From: Gonatopus flavifemur
Lineage: Eukaryota > Arthropoda > Insecta > Hymenoptera > Dryinidae
Direction of reading: 5' to 3'
DNA length: 64,000 bases
NCBI GenBank assembly: GCA_018340375.1
Contig: JAFFJZ010000004.1
Span: 37,360,001-37,424,000 of the forward strand
Of this stretch, positions 21,400-31,587 are shown in pieces. A program made the translations under genes and the position numbers. The notes below the pieces were generated by a model, which saw nothing but the letters and a program-made list of their open reading frames with translations, was not told the origin of the DNA and did not search any database. Each line of letters begins with the position of its first letter. Within the stretch, counting starts at the first letter, position 1.

Positions 21400-22421
21400 G
21401 AATTTTGTTTTTCCTCATTTATATTCATACAATATTTGTCTAGTAATATTTTCCTCATAGTGTTGAGAGTATTTTCTAACTCAACACCACTCGTAGCTGA
21501 TATAGCTATGTCATCCGCAAATCTCAACATGCTTACATTTTCACCTTGAATCTGTAATTTCAATTGCACTTGCTCCTTCACTTCGTTCATCGCTCCTTCT
21601 ATATACAAATTGAAAATCAATGGCGATGGTGAGCATCCTTGTCTCACCCCTCTTCTTATCCGTGCTCCCCCTTCCTGACCCTTTATGTCCATTATTGCAC
21701 TTCGATTCTTATATAATTCGTATATTATCCTTCTATCTTTATAATTTATTCTCACCTTCTCCAGGATCGCAAACATCTTCTCCCAGTCCACATTATCGAA
21801 AGCCTTTTGTATATCTACAAAACCTATGTACACAGTTTTCTTCAGCGCTATCCTCTTCTCTATTACTGCCTTGAGTGCTAAGATTGCTTCTCGCGTTCCC
21901 CTATTCTTCCCAAAACCAAATTGATCTCCTGCCAATCTACACTCTATTTTATTTTCCATCCTCCTGTATATAATTTTGGTCAGTATTTTCGAAGCATGTG
22001 GAGTTAAACTGATCGTTCTGTAGTTTTCACATTTGTCTGCCCCTTGTTTTTTCGGGATAGCGACAATTTTATTCTTCTGGGAATCTTCCGGTACTTCACC
22101 TTTTTCGTACATATCTCTAATCAATTCAAACGGTGCATCACGAGTTCCTTCACTGGAGGCTTTTATAAGGTCCGCACTTATGCCATCTATGCCTGGCGCT
22201 TTATTATTTTCCAATTCTCTCGAAGCCTTGTCGAATTCTGATTTCGATATCGAATCTCCCAATTCTTCCTCATCTACATCCTCCTCCTCCTCCAGAAGTG
22301 CTATATCATCGTTCCCTCTATATAAGTCTTCCAAATGATTGATCCACTGTTCTATTTCCTCTTCCGTTTTTATCAATTGTCGTCCTAGAGAGTTTCTAAT
22401 CTCATTGCTTCTAGATTTCAT
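21396..22421 (-). pseudogene. LINE reverse transcriptase domain (RTE copy 1)
   Basis: 341 residues, continuing the endonuclease frame after a break. Standard RT blocks are visible: NYRTISLTPHASKIL, then GFVDIQKAFDNVDW, RRGVRQGCSPSPL and the catalytic MLRFADDIAIS near residue 300 (F-A-D-D). It copies LINE RNA at the nicked target. The frame is lost near 21397 in a run of A bases after the MNINE motif and continues in another register below 21399. Confidence 0.9.
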
Positions 22422-22519
22422 TTCTCCGGAAAATCTCCAATAATCCTATATGCTTCATCTGTTTTCCCCAAATGTAATCTTATTTCCATTTCCTGGCATT
22501 TCTCTTTCAACCACTGTTC

Positions 22520-23806
22520 TCATTCTTTCCTTGATTCTCTTATTATTTTATTTCTCAATGATTTGTATCGTTGCTTGCCTCCTTGGCTATCATTATTCTT
22601 GTATTTTCTTCTTTCATTTATCAATTCTAGAATTTCTCCCGTTATCCATGGGTTTTTAGGTTCTACTCCATCATTCTTCAAAATCTTATCCGCACACTTC
22701 CTTACATTCCCCTTCATCTTTGTCCATCCCCTCTCTATTCCCAAGTCTTTCTCCTTTTGATCTCCCAATTTTTCATCCAACATTTTCTCGAATGCCACAT
22801 GTGTTTGTTTTTGTTCGAGGTTCTCAAAATTCCATCTTTTCCGCAGTTTCCTTTTCTTCTTCAGAGATTCGAATTTCAGAGAACATTTCATCATCAACAT
22901 ATCATGATCATCATCTTTATCTGCACTGAGATAAGTTTTACAGTTTCTCACTTGGTCTCCAAATCTTTGTGTCACTAATATGTAATCAATTTGGTATCTT
23001 GCTGTATCGCCTGGCATTTTCCGAGTGTAGATTCTTCTTGGATGATGTTCAAATAAAGTGTTTGTGATCACTATCTTATGATTTTCACAAAATTCGACCA
23101 AACGTTGTCCTCTATCGTTCCTCCTCCCTAACGCAAAATCTCCTATTATGTTGTCTTGTTTTCCTTGTCCTACTACCGCATTCCAATCCCCCATCACTAT
23201 CAAATTCTCTTCTCCCTTCACATATTCTATCACTTCTCCTATTTCTTCGGACGTTTTTTCAATATCTTCCTCCGAATATGCAGATGTGGGCATGTATACT
23301 TGGACTGTGACTGTGTCTACCGGTTTTGTTCTGATTCTAACCATCATCACACGTTCATGATGTTGCAAATAATTTTCTATTCTATTTCCTACTCTTTTAT
23401 GCATGACAATTCCCACACCTGCTTGCCCGTTCTTCGATCCTGTATGAATTATTCTATAATCCTCACTCCAGAAATCGCCCTCTTGTGCCCATCTCATTTC
23501 GCTAATCCCCATTACGTCTATATTCAACCTATTCATTTCTGATTTCGAATTTTCCAATTCTCCCGCTTGCCTCAGTGATCTAACATTCCACGCTCCGACT
23601 CGAAGAATGTTGTTTCCTTTCCTTATACTATTCTTCGATTTTCGTTCTTTGCTGATGAAGCTTCCTCGAGCAGCCTCCACCCGGAGATCCGAACGGGAGA
23701 CTAGTTTACCTCCGGAATATTTGACCCGAGAGAGTGCCATCATGTATTTAATAATATGTTCGTTTGTTTTGGTTACATAATATTCCAGGTTAGGAGAAGG
23801 TTTCAT
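22520..23806 (-). CDS. LINE endonuclease domain (RTE copy 1)
   Basis: 428 residues. The apurinic-type endonuclease starts near residue 70 with VGAWNVRSL and continues through ISEMRWAQEGDFWS, MGDWNAVVGQG and the catalytic-end motif DDDHDML. RTE elements use this enzyme to nick target DNA and prime reverse transcription. The remaining ~130 residues link to the RT. The frame ends at RNKIIRESRKE just before the RT frame opens at 22421 in another register, so a frameshift separates domains that are one protein in active elements. The 5' part (1-70) is probably true N-terminus because copy 2 has the same sequence. Confidence 0.88.
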   Translation of the reverse strand: MKPSPNLEYYVTKTNEHIIKYMMALSRVKYSGGKLVSRSDLRVEAARGSFISKERKSKNSIRKGNNILRVGAWNVRSLRQAGELENSKSEMNRLNIDVMGISEMRWAQEGDFWSEDYRIIHTGSKNGQAGVGIVMHKRVGNRIENYLQHHERVMMVRIRTKPVDTVTVQVYMPTSAYSEEDIEKTSEEIGEVIEYVKGEENLIVMGDWNAVVGQGKQDNIIGDFALGRRNDRGQRLVEFCENHKIVITNTLFEHHPRRIYTRKMPGDTARYQIDYILVTQRFGDQVRNCKTYLSADKDDDHDMLMMKCSLKFESLKKKRKLRKRWNFENLEQKQTHVAFEKMLDEKLGDQKEKDLGIERGWTKMKGNVRKCADKILKNDGVEPKNPWITGEILELINERRKYKNNDSQGGKQRYKSLRNKIIRESRKE

Positions 23807-23920
23807 TTCCTTGGGAAGTATTGAAACATGTTGAGGAAGGTAGTTTCCCCTTGCTTTCCTTCCGTTTTTGCCGATGTTCCTGGCATTAGGATGATTTCGT
23901 TCCTCTCAGTTTGTATTCTC

Positions 23921-26900
23921 TACGTCTATTCCGCTGGAAAGCCCATTACGAGCACGCCCAATGAAACCTATATGGGAATTTGTTGCGTTTTTGTCGGTCA
24001 TTCGTAACACCAATATCGAATTCGTTCCTATTTCATTTATCGATGAAATTTGAGTTGAGCTAGCGGAAGTATTCCGCTGGAAAGCCCATTATGCCTTTGG
24101 GTCTAAAACCACATGTAATATATATAGAAATTTCTTGCTTTTTTGTTGCTAATCAGTCACTACAAAAACAATGATGTTACCCTGGTTTTTTTGGGAAAAG
24201 TATAAATTATGCTATCGAAGAATTGTCGCGGCGGACCGAAAAGTCATGAATTCAATACAACACCTGATCGTTAGTCTGGTATGGTTGTTGGGCTGGTATG
24301 ATTGAAAATTCTTGTTCCGAAAGCGTTTCCAGGAATATAAGGATCATTGGTTAGGGAGAATTTTGTCTTTCAGTTTCGGATTTAGAGATTCTATCATAGG
24401 TAGGAAACGGGAATCGGTCCTTGGGAGTTCGAAGACATTTTGGAATTGACCAGCAGAATAATGAGACATCGTTGTCATTGCGAGTTCTATTGTCTCCGTG
24501 GAAATATCCCATTGCTACACGATGCTGGAATTAGCCCGAGGAAGAGCCTGCTCTTTGTATTCATAACCAGAATTTGCGAATTCATATTACCACTCCCCGT
24601 TGCGGCCTTGGGCTCGTGCTACATTTTCAGGCTCATTCCAGCATCGTAATGCTGCAGGATTTTTCGATACACCATGATGAGGCGTGCACGTTCAAGATCC
24701 TGTCTCCAGCAAACGGTGATACATTCGCTGATCTATGAAATATTCTTGAACGTCTGAGTCCCGAGTGAGATATCATATCTCCCGGAATACCGAAACGACA
24801 AAATCCGAGTCGAAGACTGGCGGTTTCAATGGTTCATTGGAGACAGCTTGTCCGGAGTGTCAACTATGACACAGGGTATTGTGTTAACTGACTGCTGAAG
24901 TATTCTGGAACGTGTGAATCAAGAGCGACGAATTGTTCCCCGAAGGATTCGTGAGTAACTGAATGAAAATCAGGGATATGGAATTCAAGAGAATGTCTCC
25001 ATTGATTTTTTTGAGCGTGCTTGCCTAGGATGTAATTTTCAACGCGTATCCTTGAGTTTGCTGACACATGACATGTCCAAGGATGTGTGCATCAAGAGCA
25101 ACAAGATATTCGGCTCACGATCTGCGAGCAACAAAATGAGGGACGGAAAATCAAGGTCCCATTGGGATAATTTCATGCATTTCCATCGCCGGGCTCGCCC
25201 AGGATGCGATCTTCAATACGTATTTATGGTTTTGCTGACTCATCGCAGGTCCTAGGACAAGGCGATCATGGGGAACAAATAATTTGTTGCTCGGGAACTT
25301 TCGGAGGAATAATTTGTTGCTCATGATCGCCCCGTCCTGGAACGTTTAATGAGTCAGCGCACCCACAGTGACGTGTTAAAGATTGCATCCTGAGCGAGTG
25401 CGCCCATGGAAATGCATGAAAATATCCTGATGGAACTTGTTTTTCTTGTTTCTCATTTTGCTGCTCGCAGATTTCAAGCGGAATATTTTGTTGCTCGTGA
25501 TGTACACGTGCTACGACATGTCATGTGTCAGCAACCCCAATGATACATGTTGCAAATCACATCCTGGACGAGCCCACCTCATTTTTGTGGATAGGAAAAT
25601 TCAATGGGACTGGAAATTCTCGATTCTCAATTTGCTGCTCGGGAACTGTTGGAGGGATAATTTGTTGCTCATGATTGCAACGCCCTAGAACCTCCGATGA
25701 GTCAGCCAACCCATCAATACGTGTTGATGATTGCATCCTGGACGAGCACGACGATGAAAATGCATGAAAATATCCTGATGAAACTTGTTTTTCCTGTTTC
25801 TCATTTTGTTGCTCGCAGATTCCAAGCTGAATATTTTTTTGCTCGTGATGTACACGTCCTAGGACATGTCATGTGTCAGCAAACCCAATGATACATGTTG
25901 AAAATTACATCCTGGACGAACCCACCTCAATTCAGTGAATAGAAGAGTTCAATTGGACTGGAAATTCTCAATTTGTTGCTCGGAAACTGTTCGAGGAATT
26001 ATTTGTTCCCCATGATCGTCTCGTCCTAGGACCTGCGATGATGTGATGGTATCTAGCGGTGAGTTTGCTAGCGGTGACTCCCATCATTATTGGAACGCAC
26101 TGTACCAAGGGAAGAAAATTGATTTCAACAGGAAAATCAGCATATTGCGGGGACTTTGGCTTGAGGAAATGTTCATACATGTAATGTTGGATACTAGGAA
26201 CAGTAGTGTATGGGTTAATTGATACAATCCAAGATTATATCACACAGTTAACGATTATTCATTCAACGAGAGAAGAGGAGTAAGGGAGGCAGCCGGAGGT
26301 TTCGTCTACACTGGATGGCCAAGAATTTTTGTAAGATTGTCCGAATGCATTTTTATCAAAGATCATAACTTGAGCGAACATTCGAATGGCATCCCATCAA
26401 TTATCGCGACTGTTGACTAATGTTTATTAACAATTGGAACGGGAGGGAGCACAATAATCCGAGTTTGTCTCGAAGATTGCCTGTAAAACCTGCTGTGGAA
26501 TTTTTGTAAATTTTTCCGAATGCATGTTTTTCAAAGATTATAACCCTAGCAAACATCCAAGACACTTTTCATCAATTATCGCGATCGTCAAGTGATGTTT
26601 ATCAACAATTGAAACGGGAGGAATTCGGATATTCCAAGTCTTCCTCGAAGATTGCCTGTAGAAACTGCGGTGGAATTTCTGTAACATTTTCCAAATGCAT
26701 TTTTATCGAAGATTATAACCGTAGCAAACATCCAAGACACTTTTCATCAATTATCGCGATCGTCAAGTGATGTTTATCAACAATTGAAACGGGAGGAATT
26801 CGGATATTCCAAGTCTTCCTCGAAGATTGCCTGTAGAAACTGCGGTGGAATTCCTGTAACATTTTCCAAATGCATTTCGATCGAAGATTATTACCCTAGC

Positions 26901-27154
26901 AAACATTCAAGACACTTTTCATCAATTATCGCGATCGTTAACTGATGTTTATGAACAATTAAAACCGGAGCGAGCACAATAATCCGAGTGTTTCTCGAAG
27001 ATTGCGTGTGGAAACTGCAGTGGAGTTTTTGTAAATTCTTCCAAGTGCATTTTCATCAAAGATTATAACCCTAGCAAACATTCAAGACACTTTTCATCAA
27101 TTATTGCGATCGTTAACAAATATTCATTAACAATTCGAACAGGAGGGATTCAGA
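23921..27154 (+). repeat. left arm of a giant palindrome (foldback-like)
   Basis: From about 24015 to 27154 the sequence is repeated in reverse orientation at 41193-38473 and 27527-27155. It is made of subrepeats: end units with TTCCGCTGGAAAGCCCA (23928 and 24071), then ~175-bp units with GTCCTAGGACATG, GTGTCAGCAAACCC and TTTGTTGCTCG (24860-26050), then ~170-bp units with TATAACCCTAGCAAACATTC and CATCAATTATCGCGATCG (26330-27150). The centre is the 14-bp perfect palindrome ATTCAGATCTGAAT at 27148-27161. No coding sequence was recognised in the arm; open frames in it mirror those of the other arm. Confidence 0.88.
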
Positions 27155-27527
27155 TCTGAATATCCGAACGTCCGAGTGTCTTGAATGTTTGCTAGGGTTA
27201 TAATCTTTGATCAAAATGCACTTGGAAGAATTCACAAAAATTTCACGGCAGTTTCTACAAGTAATCTTGGAGGAAGACTTGGAATATCCGAATTCCTCCT
27301 GTTTGAATTGTTGATAAATATTAGTTGAGGATCGCGATAATTGCTGAAAATTGCCTCGAATGTTTACTAGGGTTATAATCTTAGATAAAAATGTACTTGG
27401 AAAGATCTACAAAAATTCCACGGCAGTTCTTACAGGTAATTCTCGAGGATCACTTGGCATGTCGGTATTTTTCCCGTTGATTCGTTAATAAATATGAGTT
27501 AACGATCGCGATAATTGATGGGAAGTG
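27155..27527 (-). repeat. right arm of the palindrome, inner part
   Basis: Two inverted copies of the ~170-bp unit (GAATGTTTGCTAGGGTTATA at about 27183 and 27357). The arm is cut at 27527 by the LTR retrotransposon and resumes at 38473 in the middle of the next unit. Confidence 0.85.
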
Positions 27528-28862
27528 TGTAATGTTTTTTGTTCTTGAGACGTTCCTTCTGTGGAAGATACTCGAGAATTTGCTATGATATTGTCACTAT
27601 ATTATCACTCCAATGGATAATACGGGACGATCCTCTTTGCCCTGACCGAATACTCACCTTCGTCAGCAGATATCCGCTCTCGAAAGTTACACTCATTTTC
27701 ATCAATAATGACACTATAGGAAACGGAAGGTGAGTGGTTGTCGAAATGAGCGATACAAGATTATGTGAAAGGAGGAAGAGCTTTATTGTAACTCCTTGAA
27801 CAAAACTTAATATAGCGGTACCACCTCTCCCTCCACCGGTACGGATTCTTTCTCTATTATTCAGAACAATTTGAGAATGCCTACATTACTATACAATCAA
27901 TAGTCATTTACATGGAATCTTATGGTGATATGGTATGGGGAACCTGACGTCACTCTAACCCCCACACGAGTATCGTGAACTATGTAACTTGCAATAAGTA
28001 CAGTGTCACCACACACGTATGTGTATCGAGGAAATTTCAGAAACCCGAATGTTCAGTATATCCCGCTCGCAATGAGAAGGACTCGTGAACACACGTAGCT
28101 GAAGGGGAAAAAAAATCAACGTGAGGATGAGCCTCTTGAATTGTGATATTCGTTCGAGACGAATCTATATTGATAATAAATCGTGCAAGAGCCGAGTTAT
28201 ATCAAGTTCACTTTTCCTCCATGTTTGACCTATATTCATATCGTGAAAAGTTTATTTTGGATCACGTGCTACTCCAACACCTGCCGACTTTGTTTATAAC
28301 TTCTTGTTATCGAATTATCAAATGATTTGATCGATCGCGACTTTTCTCATCATTGGTTGTTCCTCAATCGATTCGATCTCGATTAAGATTCGATAAAATT
28401 TTGAATTCAAAGTATAAGATCTTTTTTAAGCTACTTGTGATACATTGAAAAGGGATCTTTCATCTTTATAAATTATGCATTAGTTATTCAGTTGTGCTCT
28501 TGGATTCTTTCTGAGAAATAAATGTAGGGCATTCGCATGTGAATCTCCTTTCACGATTTTCGTCGACCGAACGCAATTATGTCATCGCTCTTACACTAGT
28601 TACGCGTGTAGGTGTTCCAATACATATCTTATCCGTTTACCGACAATGTTTACCTTTCTTCATAACGCGTTCGTTCGACGACTTTTCACTGTATCTCAAA
28701 CGATCGATTCTTTTGATCTATTACATAATGTGATAGACCTTTCCTTCTTCTCAATTCTATTATCAACTTTTTATTTATTTTATTATGAACTCATATTTTT
28801 CCTTGACTATCACGCCGTGTTGTAACCGTATGAATGTATTATTACCCGTTCGTACCGTTACA
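27528..28862 (-). repeat. 3' LTR of element B
   Basis: 1335 bp, TGTAATG...CGTTACA. It is nearly the same as 37134-38472, with scattered substitutions and small indels. The purine tract AGGGGTGGTAG abuts its high-coordinate side at 28863-28875 on the minus strand. Open frames at 28143-28325 and 28539-28733 are repeated in the other LTR and are not genes. Confidence 0.95.
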
Positions 28863-29039
28863 ACTACCACCCCTAAACTATGAATGCATTTTTAGAAATT
28901 GCTCTCATCGTTTTAACTATTATACTATTATGAAACAAAAACCTACTTCTCATCTTCTCGCTCTTATCTCCTGGTTTTTCCCATATTTCTCCATCTCGTT
29001 TCTTCTCTCCTGTTCTTCTCTTATTCTTTCCTCTGTCTT
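28863..29039 (-). other. 3' untranslated part of element B
   Basis: Short stretch between the 3' LTR and the last open frame. It holds the polypurine tract and CT-rich sequence; nothing else seen. Confidence 0.5.
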
Positions 29040-29501
29040 TCACATTTCCCCTGGTGTTCTTTGAATCATTTCTCTCACTAGTCCCTCTCTATATTCCTTT
29101 CTTTCATCCTCTTCCTCTCTTTCCATTTTCTCCAGCGTCCTCCTTGTCGAAAAAATGATTTTGTTCGGACCCTCTTTCACTTCCTCAATCCTTCTCTGCT
29201 GTACCTTTATTATCTTGATTTTTCTTCGTATGTTCTCTATTTTTTTTATGGTTGGTTCGGTCCATGGTTCGGTTCGGGTCTGGACTTTTCTTCTGTTCTC
29301 TCCCGTTCGTGTCGCCTGTCCTTTCTTCCATTTTCCTCCTCTCATCTCGTATTTTCCCGCGTGTACTTTCCTTATAATCTCCGTTCTCAAATTTCTCCTC
29401 ATCCACTCCCCTTTTTCCCCAGTTTGTTGGGAGAAATCACACTTTCGGAATAAGAGTTCCACCTGGGTACTTTTCTCCATCTCTAATTTATAGTCCGTCA
29501 A
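29040..29501 (-). CDS. extra 3' open frame of element B, highly charged, unknown
   Basis: 153 residues in the place where some retroelements carry an envelope or accessory gene. It is dominated by E, K and R (for example TIKKIENIRRKIKIIKVQ) and is probably a long helix or coiled coil. There is no signal peptide, membrane segment or cysteine pattern typical of envelope proteins, so I do not call it one. The start codon overlaps the duplicated target of a MITE at 29503-29725; upstream of the MITE the same frame is open for only three to four codons before a TAG, so the original N-terminus is uncertain. Function unknown. Confidence 0.4.
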   Translation of the reverse strand: MTDYKLEMEKSTQVELLFRKCDFSQQTGEKGEWMRRNLRTEIIRKVHAGKYEMRGGKWKKGQATRTGENRRKVQTRTEPWTEPTIKKIENIRRKIKIIKVQQRRIEEVKEGPNKIIFSTRRTLEKMEREEEDERKEYREGLVREMIQRTPGEM

Positions 29502-29502
29502 C

Positions 29503-29725
29503 CAGGGGGCATAATCTCAAATGCAACATTCTCAAACGGATTTCAGCGCTGCCGTACGGTAGTACAGTGAATTATTCGCCATAGATACAACTAACACAAA
29601 CAATGAACACATCACACCGATTTTCGAATTAGTGTTAGTGCATACATGTGAAATAGTTCACTGTACTACCGTATGGCAGCGCTGAAATCCGTTCGAAAAT
29701 TTTCTATTCGAGATTATGCCCCCTG
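29503..29725. mobile_element. hAT-like MITE, 223 bp, 8-bp target duplication
   Basis: The ends are exact inverted copies for 15 bases (CAGGGGGCATAATCT). CCGTCAAC is repeated at 29495-29502 and 29726-29733. The interior folds further (ACGGATTTCAGCGCTGCCGT near 29538 pairs with its complement near 29675). Eight-base duplications and CAG ends are typical of hAT-related elements. Confidence 0.92.
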
Positions 29726-29934
29726 CCGTCAACTCGGAAATCTAGTTGCTAACTGATTCTCTCTCCAGAATTATTCGTCTTTGGTACCAAAATTTCCATA
29801 TCATGTGACAATTATTCTGGTTTCTTCTATGATATCTTCCAATGTCTGTTATTGTCTTGATGAGGGCGAGTTGGTTTTGTATTAGTTTCTGATGTAAACT
29901 TATTTCTACTTGTTCCCTCACTGGTTATTCAAAA

Positions 29935-30295
29935 CCTTCTATTTACATCTTGTTTTTATATAGTTTCAACAATTGCGTATGGAATTCACCTCTCTCTATC
30001 CTTGTTTCACTACCCTCTAATATATATGTGTCTTCCGCTATTTTTTCTCAATTCTATATGGTCCCTCATATATCGCGAAAAATTTTGAGATTTGTTTTCC
30101 ATATGCATCTGAGATTTTATCCGCTTTTAATAATACTAAATCATTTTCTTTGAAAGTAGTCATTTTATGTTTCTTATCGTGATTTTCTTTCCTTAGCTTT
30201 CCTTTTCTCTCTATTTTATCCTTAACTAACATGATCTTTGTTCCATAGTCTATATCTTTTTCGTCTTTTTTATAGTTAAGCCATTTTTCCCACAT
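29935..30295 (-). pseudogene. pol: integrase C-terminal domain (element B)
   Basis: The piece runs WLNYKKDEKDIDYG ... FKENDLVLLKADKIS ... YEGPYRIEKK, the DNA-binding end of a Ty3/Gypsy integrase. The frame breaks in a run of A bases at about 30045 and continues in another register to a stop near 29937. Upstream it is separated from the integrase core by a stop and frameshift between 30295 and 30346. Confidence 0.75.
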
Positions 30296-30346
30296 CTTTT
30301 GTGGTTTTCCTCCTAGTTGTAATTCTCGCGGTGTGTACTCTGTTGT

Positions 30347-31255
30347 TTAGTGATGTGTTTCATTTATTATATTCTCAATTGTTCGTATGTAGTTGAGCCA
30401 TGATGTATTCCTTTTACCCACAAATGTGCGGAAAAAACGTCCTAGCTCCCTATTAACTCTTTCTACAATGTTTCCCTGCGGATGTCTTATCGATGACATT
30501 ATTAATTGTATTCCATTCTTATCTAAAAAATCTTTCCATCTTTTTGCGGTGAATTGAGTCCCATGGTCACATTGAATTTTCATTGGTTTTCCATATGTTG
30601 GGATATAATGCTCCGACATTTTTTCCATAACTATTGATGTGGTTTGTGTTCTAACCGGATATAATACGACATATTTCGAGAACGCATCTATTGTAACCAA
30701 TATATATTTCATACGTCCCTTAGCTGTCGATAATGGTCCATAGAAATCTATTGAGACTAATTCATGTGTTTTCTTTGGTGTCATGTTTTGCATGGGTGCA
30801 TATGAATATCTATTCGGTACTTTGTTTCTTTGGCATGAATCGCAACATGATAATATTTTCCTGATGTGATGGTATAATTTCGGGTATGAGAAATCCCCTT
30901 CTATCATTCTGAAACATTTTTTTGCTCCAATATGACCATAAACCTCATGACATTCTCTTACTAATTTTCCCACTACTTCCTCTGGTAACATGATCTTGAC
31001 TTCTTGTTTTTTATTTATCTTAACTAATCTATCTACAATAATTCCATATCTATCTTCTTTTTTTCTATTTTCTGCTATCTGTCTCAATTTCATCAACCTC
31101 TTGTCTTCTTTTTGTAATTTTGGCCATTTTCTAAATGCTTCTTTCATCTCCTCTGATATTTCTTTCGCCAAGCATGAATCTAAATTGATGGTTTTATTTC
31201 GCTGTTTTAAATTCTCATCTTCGCCTGGGTTCCTACTTAATATATCAGCTATCAC
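30347..31255 (-). CDS. pol: integrase core (element B)
   Basis: 302 residues. It starts in the RNase H-integrase linker (ADILSRNPGEDE). The zinc finger HHCC follows near 105-150 (HEVYGHIG ... CCDSCQRNK). The catalytic core has SIDFYGPLS (D), IQCDHGTQF (D) and GNIVERVNREL (E), so the triad is intact here. The frame ends early, after INETHH, where the integrase of related elements continues; the rest lies at 29935-30295. It would join element cDNA to host DNA in an active copy. Confidence 0.88.
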   Translation of the reverse strand: MIADILSRNPGEDENLKQRNKTINLDSCLAKEISEEMKEAFRKWPKLQKEDKRLMKLRQIAENRKKEDRYGIIVDRLVKINKKQEVKIMLPEEVVGKLVRECHEVYGHIGAKKCFRMIEGDFSYPKLYHHIRKILSCCDSCQRNKVPNRYSYAPMQNMTPKKTHELVSIDFYGPLSTAKGRMKYILVTIDAFSKYVVLYPVRTQTTSIVMEKMSEHYIPTYGKPMKIQCDHGTQFTAKRWKDFLDKNGIQLIMSSIRHPQGNIVERVNRELGRFFRTFVGKRNTSWLNYIRTIENIINETHH

Positions 31256-31282
31256 GTTTTTGTTCCCTGGACAGTGTTGTAT

Positions 31283-31587
31283 CTACTGTATATCATAGTC
31301 TTGTAAGTATAATCTCCAACGCGTTAGCCTATCATTTATGAATTTTGAGGTTTTTAGGAAAGTGAGTGCCTTGTGATCCGTCACAATTTTTATTTTCACT
31401 CCTATGCGGTATGATCTGAACTTCTGCATCGACCATACTATTGCTAACAATTCCTTTTCCGTTGTAAAATAATTCAATTCTGCTGCTTTCAAAAGTCTGC
31501 TTGCAAATGCTATTATTTTCACTCCTTGGTCTGTTTCCTGAGCTAACATACTTCCTATAGCATAGTCACTCGCATCTGTTTGTAGTA
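31283..31587 (-). pseudogene. pol: RNase H domain (element B), cut by a DD41D transposon
   Basis: The recognisable part starts at the transposon border with ILQTDASDYAIGSML and runs through FASRLLKAAELNYFTTEKELLAIVW, IVTDHKALTFLKTS and LTRWRLYLQDYDIQ. It matches the 31283-31587 part of a longer open frame whose first residues are transposon sequence. It breaks from the integrase frame near 31270. In an intact element it would degrade the RNA strand of RNA-DNA hybrids. Confidence 0.85.

Larger units (their letters stand above)
20731..23920 (-). mobile_element. RTE-clade LINE, copy 1
   Basis: On the minus strand an endonuclease frame is followed by reverse transcriptase and a C-terminal segment, and the element ends in a short (ATG)n tail at 20731-20748, as RTE LINEs do. 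The 5' limit is set by comparison with copy 2: similarity runs to TTTGTATTCTC at 23920 here and about 60172 there. The total is about 3.2 kb, probably full length, but two frameshifts (22421-22520 and about 21397) inactivate it. Confidence 0.9.

Noticed and set aside
24440..26180. Open frames in the palindrome arms
   Set aside because: They come from tandem units and recur in mirror image in the other arm; frames are not conserved between units.
28143..28733. Open frames in the left LTR, repeated at 37751-38341
   Set aside because: They are the same LTR sequence twice; no family and no start context.
29155..29493. Plus-strand frame of 112 codons with hydrophobic segments, envelope-like
   Set aside because: It is the complement of the charged minus-strand frame; hydrophobicity arises from reading E/K codons backwards.
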